This document shows positions 47,236 to 56,433 of a stretch of DNA of 64,000 bases, piece after piece. Position 1 is the first letter of the stretch, and the number at the start of each line of letters is the position of its first letter. Under the pieces are notes generated by a model, which saw nothing but the letters and a program-made list of their open reading frames with translations, made no database searches and was not told the origin of the DNA. The stretch lies in assembly GCA_016715825.1 (NCBI GenBank), contig JADJXO010000001.1, positions 929,001 through 993,000 on the forward strand, written 5' to 3'. This DNA comes from Nitrospira sp. (GTDB lineage Bacteria > Nitrospirota > Nitrospiria > Nitrospirales > Nitrospiraceae). Made by a program: the position numbers and the translations under genes.

Positions 47236-48294
47236 CTACGCAGCTCCGGAAACCGGAGCCCCGAACAGATTAGGATTCATGCTCCGGGACTGCGCTTCGG
47301 CTTTATGCACGATTCCACGGGTCGCCAGCTCAAGCAAGGCCATGTCCATGGTTTGCATCCCGTCCTTTTGGCTGGCCTGCATAATACCTGGAATCTGATG
47401 AAGCTTGGCCTCGCGGATGAGGTTTCGGACGGCGGTTGTGGCAACCATGATTTCCAGAGCCGCGACACGTCCACCCATTTTTTTCTTCAGCAAGGTTTGA
47501 GTCAGCACGGCTTCCAGGGCCTCTGACAACTGGGTCCTAATTTGGGCTTGTTGCGCCGGCGGGAATGCATCGATGATTCGGTCAATGGTTTTCGGGGCGC
47601 TCGACGTATGGAGTGTCCCGAAGACTAAGTGTCCGGTTTCCGCCGCGGTCAAGGCCAGTTGGATGGTTTCGAGATCCCGCATTTCACCCACGAGCACGAT
47701 ATCTGGATCTTCCCGAAGCGCAGACTTCAGCGCATTGGCGAAAGACAGCGTGTGGACACCCAGCTCCCGTTGATTGACTAAACACTTCTTGGACTTATGG
47801 ACGAACTCGATCGGATCTTCGATGGTGATAATATGGCCTTCAAACGTGCTATTGAGATAATCCACCATCGCAGCAAGGGTGGTGGATTTTCCTGAGCCGG
47901 TCGGCCCCGTCACCAGAATCAAACCTTTTTCCTTATCGCAGAGTTGTCGCAAGATCGGCGGCATCCCTAACTTTTCCAAGGGGACAATGGTGGTTGGAAT
48001 GTTCCGAAACACGGCTCCGAGTCCCCGCTGGTGCACGAACACATTCACTCGGAAACGGGCAATGTCCCCGAGTTCGAATGAAAAATCACACTCCCGCTTT
48101 TCTTCGAAGGTTTTCCGTTGGGAATCGCTCATCATATCGTAGATGAGGGCGTGTGTTTCATCGGGAGTCAGGGGAGGGTGGTCCAGCTTTTTCAAATCCC
48201 CGTGAATACGAATCATCGGAGGTTCACCGGCACTGATATGACAATCCGAGGCACCTTCCTTGACTGAAAATGTGAGCAGCTTAGAAATATCCAT
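47236..48294 (-). CDS. pilT: Type IV pilus retraction ATPase PilT
   Basis: 352 aa, typical for PilT. Walker A VTGPTGSGKSTTLAAMV near residue 130, HIITIEDPIEFVHKSKK, Walker B IVLVGEMRDLETIQLAL, and HLVFGTLHTSSAPKTIDRI. The C-terminal AVRNLIREAKLHQIPGIMQ is the PilT AIRNLIRE retraction motif. Hexameric ATPase at the pilus base. It precedes pilU in the operon. A pilin gene (pilA) lies about 12 kb downstream on the + strand. Confidence 0.9.
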   Translation of the reverse strand: MDISKLLTFSVKEGASDCHISAGEPPMIRIHGDLKKLDHPPLTPDETHALIYDMMSDSQRKTFEEKRECDFSFELGDIARFRVNVFVHQRGLGAVFRNIPTTIVPLEKLGMPPILRQLCDKEKGLILVTGPTGSGKSTTLAAMVDYLNSTFEGHIITIEDPIEFVHKSKKCLVNQRELGVHTLSFANALKSALREDPDIVLVGEMRDLETIQLALTAAETGHLVFGTLHTSSAPKTIDRIIDAFPPAQQAQIRTQLSEALEAVLTQTLLKKKMGGRVAALEIMVATTAVRNLIREAKLHQIPGIMQASQKDGMQTMDMALLELATRGIVHKAEAQSRSMNPNLFGAPVSGAA

Positions 48295-48413
48295 CGCCCG
48301 TGATCCTCAGTGCGTCTGGGTTGTAGGTGAGGCGAACATTTCTTGTGCATCATGCCACAGCAAATCCGGAAAGCAAGAAAATTGGCCGAAAATGCGAACG
48401 CAGGCAGTGAGGA

Positions 48414-49598
48414 TTAGGGAAGACCTGTTTCACGAATCACGAGCCGCAGGGCATTGAGGGCTTCGTCGATCTGGTCGGTGGTGTGCTCCGAGGTCACGGT
48501 GAAGCGGATCCGACTGGTTCCATCTGGAACGGTCGGTGGGCGGATGGCCGTGGCATACACCCCATGCGCGAGCAGACGTTCAGCGAATGTGGCGGCGGAG
48601 ACGGCCTCACCGAACAGAACCGGTACAATAGGGCTGGCCGTCGGAGAAAGCCTGCACCCAAGGCCTTTCAGCCCTTCAAAGAGGCGTTGTCGATTCAACC
48701 AGAGTCGGGCCCGACGTTCCGGTTCACGATCGATAACCGTCAACGCGGCCGACGATGCAGCGGCGACGGCGGGAGGAAGTGCGGTGGTAAACATAAACGA
48801 ACGGGCGGTATTGATTACGTACTGTACGAGATCGTGCGTGCCTACCAGGAACCCACCGTAGCTGCCCAGCGCCTTACTCAGCGTGCCCATATGAAACGGT
48901 ATCCGGCGCTCCAAGTCAAAATGCTCAATGGTGCCTCGTCCAGTCCCTCCCATGATGCCGGTCCCGTGTGCATCGTCGACATACAACATCGCCCCATATC
49001 GTTCGGCTAGCGATACCAAGTCAGGCAGTGGAGCGAGATCACCATCCATACTAAATACCCCTTCGGTGAGAATGAGTGTGGAACGATCCGTGGTGCGATT
49101 CCGAAGTAGGGACTCAAGATGGTCACAATCACCGTGGCGAAAGACTCGAAAGTCTGCCTGACTTAATCGACACGCATCGAGCATGCTGGCATGGCACAAT
49201 CGATCGGCCAGGATCAGGCCGCCGCTTCCAATAAGAGCAGGAATGACACCAAGATTGGCGAGGTACCCAGCCCCAAACAGCAGGGAGGCTTCGGTTCCCT
49301 TAAACATCGTCAATGCCGTTTCGAGGTGCGCATGGGGGGGCAATGTTCCACTAACCAAGCGGGAAGCACCGGACCCCGTCCCATACCGTTCCGTGGCCAC
49401 GCGTGCAGCCTGCACAACTTCGGGATGCATGGTCAGACCAAGGTAGTCGTTGGACGACAGTAAGATCACCTCGCGTCCTCCATAGTGGATGTTCGACCCG
49501 GTCGCCGACTCCACCGGTGTCAACGCGCGGAGCAACGACTGATCACGGAGTTGGTGAAGTTTTTCTCGAAACATCATACTGATCCTATCATTATTCAT
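48414..49598 (-). CDS. bioF: 8-amino-7-oxononanoate synthase
   Basis: 394 aa PLP enzyme of the alpha-oxoamine synthase family. ILLSSNDYLGLTMHPEV near residue 46, GTGSGASRLVSGT, LYVDDAHGTGIMGG and the Schiff-base region HMGTLSKALGSYGG. It joins pimeloyl-CoA/ACP and alanine to make KAPA in biotin synthesis. No other bio gene is adjacent. KBL-type paralogues are the alternative, but length and motifs favour BioF. Confidence 0.85.
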   Translation of the reverse strand: MNNDRISMMFREKLHQLRDQSLLRALTPVESATGSNIHYGGREVILLSSNDYLGLTMHPEVVQAARVATERYGTGSGASRLVSGTLPPHAHLETALTMFKGTEASLLFGAGYLANLGVIPALIGSGGLILADRLCHASMLDACRLSQADFRVFRHGDCDHLESLLRNRTTDRSTLILTEGVFSMDGDLAPLPDLVSLAERYGAMLYVDDAHGTGIMGGTGRGTIEHFDLERRIPFHMGTLSKALGSYGGFLVGTHDLVQYVINTARSFMFTTALPPAVAAASSAALTVIDREPERRARLWLNRQRLFEGLKGLGCRLSPTASPIVPVLFGEAVSAATFAERLLAHGVYATAIRPPTVPDGTSRIRFTVTSEHTTDQIDEALNALRLVIRETGLP

Positions 49599-49734
49599 GA
49601 TCCACTCTGCGGCGTTCTACCTCCATGGTGTACAAGTCCTCATCGCATTGACAAGGAAATTCATTCCCTAGTATAAGACAACGGTTCTGCAGCAGAAAGA
49701 TGGTGACAACCGTTAACTGACGTGATGGGTTTTT

Positions 49735-50502
49735 ATGTCATATCGAATTAAAGTTCCGCCTCGGACATTACCTGTTGATGAAGCCCACCTGGTGAGTGGA
49801 TTGGAGCATTGGGTGCTCGGACTGCAGCGGTACCGATGGTCCATCATCGTAGGATTCATTCTTCTGCTGCTCACGGCTGGGGGAATATGGGGTGTCTTTT
49901 GGTATGACGCAGAAAATGCCAGCAAGGCCCAAGAAATCGAGCGGGAGGCCACCCTACATCTCTTCACACGCCCAGGCAACGATCCGCAGAAAGCAGCCGC
50001 AAACGTGAATGAAGCGATAGCACTCTACAAGAAGGTGGTAGAGGAGTATCCGAGAACGCCGACCGCCCCTCTTGCGCAATTTAGTCTGGGAAATGCATTT
50101 CTTCAGGCGAACAATCTTGACTCAGCCATCGAATCATATAAGCGGTTCATTTCGACGTACGGGTCAAACATCTCACTTCTCGGCCTTGTTCATCAAAAAC
50201 TTGGGTATACTTATCTGTTGAAGGGAGATATCGACCAAGCCGCGAAGACTTACTCGGCGATACTTGAGATCCCTGGGGCGATGAATCGTGACTATGCGAT
50301 GTTTGAACTGGCACGGCTGGAAGAAAATCGCTCAAAACCGGACGTTGCACTCAAATATTATCAAGACCTGATCAAGACATACCCTGATTCTCCCTTAACC
50401 AGCGAGGCCGCCGTGCGCGTGAAGGTTCTCGAGGCCAAGAACACTTCGGAGTCGCCCCCGACCACTACAGAAGTTCCTGATTCCACACCCTCTAAGCCAT
50501 AA
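49735..50502 (+). CDS. TPR protein with one N-terminal membrane helix (YfgM-like)
   Basis: 255 aa. A basic N-terminus (YRIKVPPRT) and one helix at about residues 37-57 (WSIIVGFILLLLTAGGIWGV) put the rest in the periplasm. Three or so TPR units follow (AIALYKKVVEEYPRTPTAP, AIESYKRFISTYG, ALKYYQDLIKTYPDSPLTS), then a Thr/Ser/Pro-rich tail. The layout resembles YfgM/tetratricopeptide chaperone-associated proteins. Divergent from bioF across 136 bp. Confidence 0.7.
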   Translation: MSYRIKVPPRTLPVDEAHLVSGLEHWVLGLQRYRWSIIVGFILLLLTAGGIWGVFWYDAENASKAQEIEREATLHLFTRPGNDPQKAAANVNEAIALYKKVVEEYPRTPTAPLAQFSLGNAFLQANNLDSAIESYKRFISTYGSNISLLGLVHQKLGYTYLLKGDIDQAAKTYSAILEIPGAMNRDYAMFELARLEENRSKPDVALKYYQDLIKTYPDSPLTSEAAVRVKVLEAKNTSESPPTTTEVPDSTPSKP

Positions 50503-50567
50503 GACAATCATTTCCTCTGGCCAAGGGCAGGCCCTCCGGCACCCCAATTCTTCAAGGTGGCCGTCCG

Positions 50568-51959
50568 TTACCGAGCGATATTGAGGAGGTCCCCAGCACG
50601 AATGAGGCTACTGGAAAGGTTGTTGCGGGCCTTCAGGGTCTGAATAGGAATACCGAACCGACGGGAGATTTTCCCAAGCGTATCTCCGCCCCGAACACGA
50701 TACCACTGAGAAGAACTGATCTTCCCCTGTCGAGTCTGTCGGGTCTTCCGAACCTGTGTCCGCTCGGGAGAGACCTTCGCGAACTTGTGCGTTGGAACTC
50801 GCTCGAGCAATTTTATCACCTTGGGGCTCGTCCCAACCGGAACTTTTAAATGATATGCCGTATCGCCGGGGGGTGTGGCATCTCGCCGAAGTTCAGGATT
50901 CAGGAGCCGGAGTTCGTCGTACGGAATACCCGTAACGTTGGAGATAGCCCGGAAATGCAACGGGCGAGTCACTATCACTTCCTCAAATTCATGCGGAGCG
51001 ACCGGAACGTGGTTAAATCCGTATTGGTCCAGGTTCCGCGCGATGATCGTGGCAGCCATGATGCGCGGGACGTACTGTTTCGTCTCTCGCCGAATATGTT
51101 TCGTTCTCGAAATTTCAGAAAATGATTCCGCCTGGGCCTTGTTGAGCGCACGCAGGACCTTTCCCTCACCTGCGTTATATGCCGCCATAGCGAGAGGCCA
51201 TGTTCCGAAGAGATCGTACAAATCCCGGAGATAACGAGCGGCCGCTATCGTCGACTTAATGGGATCTCGCCGCTCATCCACGTAGTGATCGATGCGTAGC
51301 CCGTAGATCTTTCCGGTTCCCTTCATGAACTGCCATGGCCCTGTCGCTTTCGCGCGGGAGTATGCATAGGGATTGAATCCGCTTTCGACAAGAGACAGAT
51401 GGACAAGGTCGCTCGGAAGATCGAACTCAGCGAAAATGTCTTCGACCAACGGGCGATATCGGTTGAGGCGTAAGAGCCACTGTTCAAATCGGTCCCGGAT
51501 TGACGTATTAAAGAAACGAATGTGGCTTTGCACGGTTTGATCAAAGACAACCGGAATGTTATAGACTGGACCTAAATCCTCCTTGCGCTCTGCCTCCACC
51601 GCGTCTACCACATCCTCTTTGGGCGCTTCACCCTTATCCTCAGTCTCGGGCATATCCGCCTCTGATGGGGAGGCCGTCAATTCAGGTTCCAGCTCTGGTT
51701 CCAACGGGACCAAGTTGGGGTCGACATCTTCGCTTTCCTGCGAAGCTTCGCTGGTGTCAACGGCCTGCGTTTCCGGTGACGCTTTTGCTTCTTCGAGAAG
51801 GGTCTCTGGGGAGGTTTCCTGAAGAGAGACATCTTGTTGGACCGAAGTGGTCTCGTCCGCCCAACCCCGTGATTGTGGGACGACGATCGCAACACTCACC
51901 GCAAGGATTACTGCCAGTCTCACGTCCATACCCCACAGTTTTTTCCAAGTCCGTATCAT
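50568..51959 (-). CDS. mltD: MltD-like membrane-bound lytic murein transglycosylase with LysM
   Basis: 463 aa from ATG 51959 (a GTG 9 nt upstream is possible). Signal/anchor VRLAVILAVSVAIVV, then a Glu/Ser/Pro-rich linker of about 100 residues, then the SLT domain with catalytic Glu in LVHLSLVESGFNPYAYS and AKATGPWQFMKGTGK, TWPLAMAAYNAGEGKVLRAL. A C-terminal LysM (WYRVRGGDTLGKISRRFGIPI) binds peptidoglycan; a second LysM-like stretch precedes it. It cleaves glycan strands to 1,6-anhydroMurNAc. The acidic linker is longer than in E. coli MltD. Confidence 0.88.
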   Translation of the reverse strand: MIRTWKKLWGMDVRLAVILAVSVAIVVPQSRGWADETTSVQQDVSLQETSPETLLEEAKASPETQAVDTSEASQESEDVDPNLVPLEPELEPELTASPSEADMPETEDKGEAPKEDVVDAVEAERKEDLGPVYNIPVVFDQTVQSHIRFFNTSIRDRFEQWLLRLNRYRPLVEDIFAEFDLPSDLVHLSLVESGFNPYAYSRAKATGPWQFMKGTGKIYGLRIDHYVDERRDPIKSTIAAARYLRDLYDLFGTWPLAMAAYNAGEGKVLRALNKAQAESFSEISRTKHIRRETKQYVPRIMAATIIARNLDQYGFNHVPVAPHEFEEVIVTRPLHFRAISNVTGIPYDELRLLNPELRRDATPPGDTAYHLKVPVGTSPKVIKLLERVPTHKFAKVSPERTQVRKTRQTRQGKISSSQWYRVRGGDTLGKISRRFGIPIQTLKARNNLSSSLIRAGDLLNIAR

Positions 51960-52264
51960 GAAAAGCACCAGTTGAGAGCCTATCGACCTGCTGAAGACTT
52001 GTCAAGAAACCGTATGGGCAAAATGTTCCTACTGGCCGCTTTCATCCTATAAGATTGACGAAGACGATCGATGCGCGAACCGACCGTGTTTTCGTGTTTT
52101 GCAGACAGATGATTAAGCGATCGAAAGAGAGAAAGCCTTGATAGCACGGCTAGTTCGGGAATTCGATTTCTTGACAGTCTCCCAGCGCAAATGGTAGCGT
52201 GCTGCCTCTTCAAACAGTTTATCCCACCAGATTAACATGGTTACTTTGTGAGGAGGATTGATCG
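51960..52264. other. Divergent intergenic region, mltD / aminotransferase
   Basis: 305 bases. It holds a likely promoter for the rightward genes at 52171-52200 (separate entry) and an AGGAGG site at 52251-52256. I see no gene and no clear promoter for the leftward mltD. Confidence 0.5.
52171..52200 (+). promoter_or_regulatory. Candidate sigma-70 promoter for the aminotransferase-serA operon
   Basis: TTGACA (52171-52176) is followed after 18 nt by TAGCGT (52195-52200), which keeps the conserved T, A and final T of a -10 box. The gene start (52265) is about 65 nt downstream, with AGGAGG between. Confidence 0.5.
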
Positions 52265-53407
52265 ATGCTGAAGCGCTATCTTTTGGCCCCCGGCCCCACG
52301 CCTATCCCCCCCGAGGTATTACTGGCGATGGCTCGCCCGATGATCCATCATCGCGCCCCTGAGTTCGACCCGATTTTTTCCGAGGTACGCGAGGGACTCA
52401 AATGGCTGTATCAAACACGCAATGATGTCCTCATGTTGGCGGCTTCGGGGACAGGGGGAATGGAAGGCTCAGTGTCAAACTTTTTATCACCTGGCGACAA
52501 AGCGCTCTATATCAACGGAGGAAAATTTGGGGAGCGCTGGGGCAAGCTCTGCAAGACCTTTGGAGTACAAGCAACCGAGATCAAGGTCGAATGGGGACAT
52601 GCGGTCAATCCGCAACAAGTAGCCGATGCCCTCAAGAAAGATCCGTCGATCAAAGCCGTCTACGTACAAGCCAGTGAGACCTCGACCGGAGTGTCCCATG
52701 ACGTGAAGGCCCTGGGAGAGATTCTCAAGGGCTATGCGAATACCATTTTGGTCGTCGACGCCATTACCGCCCTGGGTGTATTCGATATTAAGACGGATGC
52801 GTGGGGTCTCGACGTCGTGATCACCGGTTCCCAGAAAGCCTTGATGCTGCCTCCCGGCATGGCGTTCGTCAGTGTCAGCGACAAGGCCTGGGCCCTAGCC
52901 GATAAAGCCAAGAACGCGGCGTTCTATTTCAACTTCAAGAAAGAACGTGAAAGTCAGATCAAGAACCAAACCGCCTATACTCCAACCGTGTCGCTCATCA
53001 TCGGCCTTCAAGAAGTGTTTCGAATGATGAAGGCGGAAGGCCTCGAGAAGATGTTTGCCCGGCAGGGTCGGTTGGCTCATGCCATGCGCGAAGGTGTGAA
53101 GGCCGCCGGAATGGCCCTATTTCCAAAAGAATCTCCCAGCGATGCCCTGACGGCCGTGTGTGCACCGGAGGGAGTCGACGGGCAGGCGATCTATAAGAAT
53201 CTTCGTGTACAGTACGGCATGACCGCAGCCGGCGGCCAGGACCACCTTAAGGGAAAGATCTTCCGGCTCTCTCACATGGGCTATGCTGACTCCTTTGATG
53301 TCATCACAGCCTTAGCCGCCACCGAGATGGTCTTAAAAGGACTCGGACATCCGGTTAAACTGGGAAGCGGCGTCGGAAAAGCCCAAGAACTGTTATTGGC
53401 AAAATAA
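52265..53407 (+). CDS. Class V aminotransferase (alanine-glyoxylate/serine-pyruvate type)
   Basis: 380 aa. LLAPGPTPIPPEVLLAMARPMIHHR, AASGTGGMEGSVSNFL, VVDAITALGVFDIKTD and the Schiff-base Lys191 in VITGSQKALMLPPGMAF. AGGAGG site 8 nt upstream. The family includes alanine-glyoxylate, serine-glyoxylate and, in several lineages, phosphoserine aminotransferases. It is 16 nt upstream of serA, so it probably makes phosphoserine from 3-phosphohydroxypyruvate in place of SerC; that is inference. Confidence 0.82.
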   Translation: MLKRYLLAPGPTPIPPEVLLAMARPMIHHRAPEFDPIFSEVREGLKWLYQTRNDVLMLAASGTGGMEGSVSNFLSPGDKALYINGGKFGERWGKLCKTFGVQATEIKVEWGHAVNPQQVADALKKDPSIKAVYVQASETSTGVSHDVKALGEILKGYANTILVVDAITALGVFDIKTDAWGLDVVITGSQKALMLPPGMAFVSVSDKAWALADKAKNAAFYFNFKKERESQIKNQTAYTPTVSLIIGLQEVFRMMKAEGLEKMFARQGRLAHAMREGVKAAGMALFPKESPSDALTAVCAPEGVDGQAIYKNLRVQYGMTAAGGQDHLKGKIFRLSHMGYADSFDVITALAATEMVLKGLGHPVKLGSGVGKAQELLLAK

Positions 53408-53423
53408 CCACGGCGAGGATGAC

Positions 53424-55022
53424 ATGGCCGCAGCAGGCATGAAGATTTTGATCAGCGACAGTTTGTCGAAGCAAGGCGTGGAGGTGCTCGAAAAGGCAGG
53501 ATTCACTGTGGTGGTGAAATCCAAAATGCCGAAGGAGGAGCTCTTCACGGAGATCAAGGACGCCGACGGTTTGATCGTGCGATCCGGCACAAAGGTGACG
53601 GCGGAACTCATTGCTGCCGCCGACAAACTCAAAGTCGTCGGGCGGGCCGGGTCAGGTCTCGACAATGTCGATACGCCAGCCGCCACACGACGAGGAATCG
53701 TCGTGATGAATACGCCAGGCGGCAACACGGTCACGACTGCCGAACATACGATGTCAATGATCTGTGCCATGAGCCGACGCATTCCCCAGGCGACAGCCTC
53801 CGTGAAAACCGGTAAATGGGAAAAAGATAAGTTCATGGGAGTCGAGCTCTACAACAAAGTGCTGGGCATCGTGGGTGCCGGACAGATCGGGAGCCACCTG
53901 ACCAAGATGGCCCAGGGCATCGGCATGAGTGTCGTCGCGTTCGACCCGTATCTGGCCCCTGAACGAGCCGAGCAAATGGGCGTCACGATGGTGGATCTCG
54001 ATGAGCTCTTCCGCCGAGCCGACATTATTTCAGTTCATACTCCCCTCACCCCAGAAACACGTGGAATCATCAATGCGCAGGCGATTGCCAAGATGAAACC
54101 AGGGGTCCTGATCGTGAACTGCGCTCGAGGCGGCATCATCAATGAAACCGACTTGTGTGAAGCCTTAAAAGCCAAACATGTGGCTGCCGCCGCCTTTGAC
54201 GTCTTTGAGGAAGAGCCTGTGAAGCCGGACAATCCTCTGCTCGCCCTGGATAACTTTATCTGCACCCCACACATTGGAGCGCAAACAACCGAAGCCCAGG
54301 AAAATGTCGCAATTGGGATCGCGGAGCAGATCGTCGACTACTTTACAAAAGGCGTCGCGAGAGGTGCCGTCAACATTCCGTCCGTCGCCCCGGAACTACT
54401 GCCTCGGCTGCAACCTTTTCTCACACTGGCCGAAAAGATCGGCTCCCTCCAAACACAACTGATTCAAGGAGGAACTGAGCGAATCGTGGTCGAATACAGC
54501 GGTGAAGTCGCCACACTGTCGGTCGCACCACTCACCATCGCTGTCTTGAAAGGATTACTGACTCCGATCTTGGAGCACCCAGTCAACTATGTGAACGCAC
54601 CGATCGTGGCGAAGGAGCGCGGCATCGAAGTCAAAGAAATTAAGAGCACGGATGCCGGTGATTTTACAAGTCTCATACGCGTTCGCGTTGAAGCCGGCAA
54701 GATGTCGCACCAGGTAGCCGGGACGCTCTATCATAAGAAAGAGGCCAGGATTACCGAGATCGACCAATTTAAAGTGGAAGTCGTACCCGAAGGGCACATG
54801 TTGCTGATCCACAATGTTGACCGACCAGGCGTCATCGGGATGGTTGGAAAGGTCTTAGGTGATCATGGAATTAACATTCTCCGGATGCAATGTGCGTTGG
54901 AAAAGCGGGGAGGGGATGCGTTGCTGATCATCGGGTCCGACACAGAGTTTCCCGCTTCGGCCTTGGACGAAATCCGATCAAGCTCGAATATTCGTTCTGT
55001 CAAAATCGCAAACCTCTCATAA
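53424..55022 (+). CDS. serA: D-3-phosphoglycerate dehydrogenase
   Basis: 532 aa, the long form. Start MAAAGMKILISDSLSKQG with a GAGG site at 6 nt. Substrate/NAD domains: GRAGSGLDNVDTPAATRRGI, VLGIVGAGQIGSHLTKMAQG (NAD loop), VNCARGGIINETDL (Arg), and TPHIGAQTTEAQENV (His). After about residue 310 come the intervening (ASB) domain and a C-terminal ACT domain (LLIHNVDRPGVIGMVGKVL), known to bind serine for feedback control in some SerA enzymes. It catalyses the first committed step of serine synthesis. Confidence 0.95.
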   Translation: MAAAGMKILISDSLSKQGVEVLEKAGFTVVVKSKMPKEELFTEIKDADGLIVRSGTKVTAELIAAADKLKVVGRAGSGLDNVDTPAATRRGIVVMNTPGGNTVTTAEHTMSMICAMSRRIPQATASVKTGKWEKDKFMGVELYNKVLGIVGAGQIGSHLTKMAQGIGMSVVAFDPYLAPERAEQMGVTMVDLDELFRRADIISVHTPLTPETRGIINAQAIAKMKPGVLIVNCARGGIINETDLCEALKAKHVAAAAFDVFEEEPVKPDNPLLALDNFICTPHIGAQTTEAQENVAIGIAEQIVDYFTKGVARGAVNIPSVAPELLPRLQPFLTLAEKIGSLQTQLIQGGTERIVVEYSGEVATLSVAPLTIAVLKGLLTPILEHPVNYVNAPIVAKERGIEVKEIKSTDAGDFTSLIRVRVEAGKMSHQVAGTLYHKKEARITEIDQFKVEVVPEGHMLLIHNVDRPGVIGMVGKVLGDHGINILRMQCALEKRGGDALLIIGSDTEFPASALDEIRSSSNIRSVKIANLS

Positions 55023-55044
55023 CGGTGTTCGTCATGAGGGTGTT

Positions 55045-56433
55045 ATGACCTTTGCTCCTCCGAGTCGCCGTCCTTCATCGGAGAAGCTTTCTCCTACCCA
55101 TGAGCACTCATTAGTCCCTGTGGGGATGGCCACCATCCTTCCAGAGGCCGCCAATTACCTGAGGCAACTCGAGTCCGATCTGCTCGCCAGCTTCCATCAA
55201 TATGGGTACGATGAAATTATCCTCCCGACATTCGAGTATTTCGATGTCCTCGCGCCTGGCCTTGAACCAGCCTTACTGGAACAGTCCTACAAGATCGTCG
55301 ATCGGACGACCGGCCGTATTCTGCTGTTGAGACCAGATGTCACCGCACAAATTGCACGAACGGTGGCCATGGGCATGCTCGGCACTCGGTTGCCGTTACG
55401 TTTGTCGTACCGAGCCACCGTCTTTCGCTATGAGCCCGAACATGCCGGACGTGATCGAGAACTCTTTCAAGTCGGTGCCGAGCTGATCGGGGCTGATGAC
55501 TCGTCCGCAGATTGCGAGATCATCATGTTGATGATCGAATCCCTGCGCCAGATCGGATTGTCTTCCTTCAAGATTTCGCTCGGGCACGTCGGGTTTTTTA
55601 AAGGACTTCTCGTGCGTGCCGGCCTGTCCCCTGAAGGCCGGAAGCGGGCAGAGCAGGCTGCGGCAAGAAAGGACTTTCCCTGGCTTGGAGAAATTCTCTC
55701 ACACGAGCGTGTAGGCAAGCGATCCGCCCGCGCAATTTTGGATGCACTGGAGCTTTGCGGGAGGGCGGACGTCCTTTCAAAAGGGCGCGCCTTGGCCAGG
55801 GGTGAACAACCGCTGATCCGATCCTTAGACCGATTGGCACAGGTCTATGACTCGCTTGGCGCGATGGGATTACAGGATGACGTACTCCTGGATCTCGGAG
55901 AATTTCGCGAGTTTGAGTATTATGACGGGATTGTGTTCGATGTTTTCACAGACGGTATTGGAATCGAGTTAGGTGGCGGCGGGCGATACGACCGTTTAAT
56001 TGGCCGCTTTGGTCGAGACATTCCATCCACTGGATTCGCGCTCAACGTAGATCGGATCTTTCGTGGACTGAACCTCACTCATACCCCAAAGGCTCTGACG
56101 CCGGCAATCCTTGTCGTCGGTCCGGTGACTCAAACAAAAGAGATCGTATCGGTGGCCCAACAACTACGTCGGACAGGTGCTCGAGTCATTCAACGAGCTG
56201 TGCCAGCATCGACTCGTGATCTTGTCAAGGTAGCCGCCGATGCTGGGCTCGACGCTGCCGTTCCTACCACCATCGTCATCGGTTCAGGTACGATGGGCCA
56301 TGGCCACGTGACTGTACTCCAGCATCGCGGACGTGAGCGCACAGGGAAAACGAGCGCTCCACCACACACGAAAACGATGTTACTGCGTGACCTTCTTGCA
56401 AGCTTTAGCACGAACCGCGAAGGTGTGTCATGA
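55045..56433 (+). CDS. hisZ: ATP phosphoribosyltransferase regulatory subunit
   Basis: 462 aa HisRS-like protein. VPVGMATILPEAANYLRQLE, PTFEYFDVLAPGLEP, ILLLRPDVTAQIARTVA, RATVFRYEPEHAGRDRELFQVGAELIG (motif 2) and LGGGGRYDRLIGRFG (motif 3). Tyrosyl/histidyl tRNA-binding features are absent, so it is HisZ, partner of short HisG in histidine synthesis. A C-terminal anticodon-domain-like part (ILVVGPVTQTKEIVSVAQQL, VIGSGTMG) is retained, and the protein is longer than many HisZ. It overlaps dnaB by ATGA. hisG is not in the window. Confidence 0.85.
   Translation: MTFAPPSRRPSSEKLSPTHEHSLVPVGMATILPEAANYLRQLESDLLASFHQYGYDEIILPTFEYFDVLAPGLEPALLEQSYKIVDRTTGRILLLRPDVTAQIARTVAMGMLGTRLPLRLSYRATVFRYEPEHAGRDRELFQVGAELIGADDSSADCEIIMLMIESLRQIGLSSFKISLGHVGFFKGLLVRAGLSPEGRKRAEQAAARKDFPWLGEILSHERVGKRSARAILDALELCGRADVLSKGRALARGEQPLIRSLDRLAQVYDSLGAMGLQDDVLLDLGEFREFEYYDGIVFDVFTDGIGIELGGGGRYDRLIGRFGRDIPSTGFALNVDRIFRGLNLTHTPKALTPAILVVGPVTQTKEIVSVAQQLRRTGARVIQRAVPASTRDLVKVAADAGLDAAVPTTIVIGSGTMGHGHVTVLQHRGRERTGKTSAPPHTKTMLLRDLLASFSTNREGVS

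Noticed and set aside
49599..49734. Shared divergent promoter between bioF and the TPR gene
   Set aside because: No clear -35/-10 pair on either strand within the 136 bp.
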